This document shows positions 63,287-64,000 of a stretch of DNA of 64,000 bases, piece by piece. How positions within the stretch are numbered: the first letter of the stretch is position 1; each line of letters opens with the position of its first letter. The stretch is from DATLFA01 sp039915945 (lineage in GTDB: Bacteria > Actinomycetota > Acidimicrobiia > Acidimicrobiales > WLNW01), in the NCBI GenBank assembly GCA_039915945.1, contig JBDSMH010000102.1, positions 1 through 64,000 on the forward strand. Reading direction: 5' to 3'. Both the position numbers and the translations under genes were made by a program. The notes beneath the pieces were generated by a model. It did no database searches. It saw only the letters and a program-made list of their open reading frames with translations, and had not been told where the DNA came from.

Positions 63287-64000
63287 ATGGGAGCGCTTGC
63301 CACCGACGTCAAGATCATCGATGTCGATACCCACTACAGCGAACCAGCCGATCTTTGGACGTCTCGAGTGCCGGCCAAGTTCCACGATCTCGTACCGCAT
63401 CAGGTGGGCAGCGACGAGAAGGGGTTCGCCTGGCTCGTCAACGGCGATGAGGTGCTCTCGGCGCGGGCCGGTGCCGGCAGCGTCATCAACAAGGACGGCA
63501 CCAAGACCGCGCTGTGGGACTGGGATATCACGGCAGGGCGCCGTCTGGGCGATGTACACCCCGCGTCGCATGATCCCCGCGAACGCGTCGACTTCATGAC
63601 CGAGCAAGGCATCTTCGCGCAGATCATCTATCCCAATATCGCCGGCTTCGGCGGCCACCGGTTGATGAAGTTGCCCCGCGATCTGTCGAAGCTCATCGTC
63701 GAGACCTACAACGACGCGATCGCCGAGATGCAGGCGGTGTCGAATGGCCGTCTGTTCCCACAGGCACTGGTGCCGTTCTGGGATATCGATCTCGCGGTCA
63801 AAGAAGTCGAGCGCGCCGCGACCAAACTCGACTTGCGCGGCATCGTCATGTGTAGCGAACCGCATTCGGCTGGCTTCCCCGATCTCGTCGATCGGCATTG
63901 GGATCCGTTGTGGGAGGCGTGCACCGAGTTCGGTATGCCCATCAATCTGCACGTAGGGGCCAGCGAATTCAGTATGGAGACCTTCATGAACGGCGCGTGG
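63287..64000 (+). CDS. Amidohydrolase family protein, 3' end beyond the window
   Basis: At least 238 residues from ATG 63287, in frame to the last base. IIDVDTHYSEPADLW holds the Asp-x-His metal site, and MPINLHVGASEFSME the third His. It is in the same family as paralogues A and B but of a more distant branch. It follows the CoA-transferase closely and is probably in one operon. Confidence 0.85.
   Translation, partial: MGALATDVKIIDVDTHYSEPADLWTSRVPAKFHDLVPHQVGSDEKGFAWLVNGDEVLSARAGAGSVINKDGTKTALWDWDITAGRRLGDVHPASHDPRERVDFMTEQGIFAQIIYPNIAGFGGHRLMKLPRDLSKLIVETYNDAIAEMQAVSNGRLFPQALVPFWDIDLAVKEVERAATKLDLRGIVMCSEPHSAGFPDLVDRHWDPLWEACTEFGMPINLHVGASEFSMETFMNGAW

Overview
The window is a 64 kb piece of a GC-rich actinobacterial chromosome. 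Gene content points to an uncultured or environmental member of the Acidimicrobiia (Ilumatobacter-like): a maltooligosyltrehalose pathway, a DevR/DosR-type response regulator with matching operators, SigB/SigF-like stress promoters, and a catabolic island of amidohydrolases, CoA-transferase, DUF35/thiolase-like pair and P450. The assignment is inferred from gene content only. No rRNA, tRNA or CRISPR array was seen.

Layout. 1-2439 is a wreckage zone: an IS110-family element (126-1479) sits exactly inside the conserved DSYD/NALAES stretch of an IS3-type orfB, and the IS3 remnant abuts a decapitated, frameshifted amidohydrolase. The IS110 left end can fold into two guide-like loops that resemble the target and donor sequences, so it probably encoded a bridge RNA. 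2.4-12.7 kb holds a drug-efflux MFS protein, a V4R-like/GAF/GGDEF/EAL c-di-GMP enzyme, small-molecule redox genes, a PQQ-type sugar dehydrogenase, Dps and small lipoproteins. 12.7-19.2 kb is the treY-treZ-glgX operon (treY apparently frameshifted). 19.3-24.9 kb has a heme-oxygenase-like diiron protein operon, CsbD and another small gene behind SigB/SigF-like promoters, and a GT2-GtrA plus phosphodiester glycosidase pair.

27-38.4 kb resembles a mycobacterial DosR (hypoxia/NO) regulon: a short DevS-like sensor kinase, DevR, an Rv2004c-like phosphotransferase-ATPase, two pyridoxamine-oxidase-like proteins, a universal stress protein, a CBS protein and a multicopper oxidase. Copies of GGGAC-N4-GTCCC (the core of the DosR box) lie at three of these promoters, with two degenerate copies at others.

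38.4-48.6 kb mixes intact genes (glutaminase-STAS-cNMP fusion, response regulator plus hybrid kinase with HPt, Flp pilin, HiPIP-like protein, glycosyltransferase) with eroded ones (D-lactate-dehydrogenase-like gene, serpin, S15 peptidase; superoxide dismutase just upstream). 48.7-64 kb is a catabolic island: P450, three amidohydrolases, an aminoglycoside-phosphotransferase-like gene, a DUF35 protein with a thiolase-like partner, a peptide-type ABC importer lacking ATPases in view, a TetR regulator and a double-domain CaiB/BaiF CoA-transferase. Three promoters of this island share the palindrome TCATAGYA-N4-CTAT, found at no other place I noticed, which suggests one regulator for the whole island.

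Several genes carry one-base frameshifts (treY, the phosphotransferase, the S15 peptidase) that could be consensus errors; others (sod, the dehydrogenase, serpin, the IS110 transposase) carry two or more independent lesions and look truly dead.
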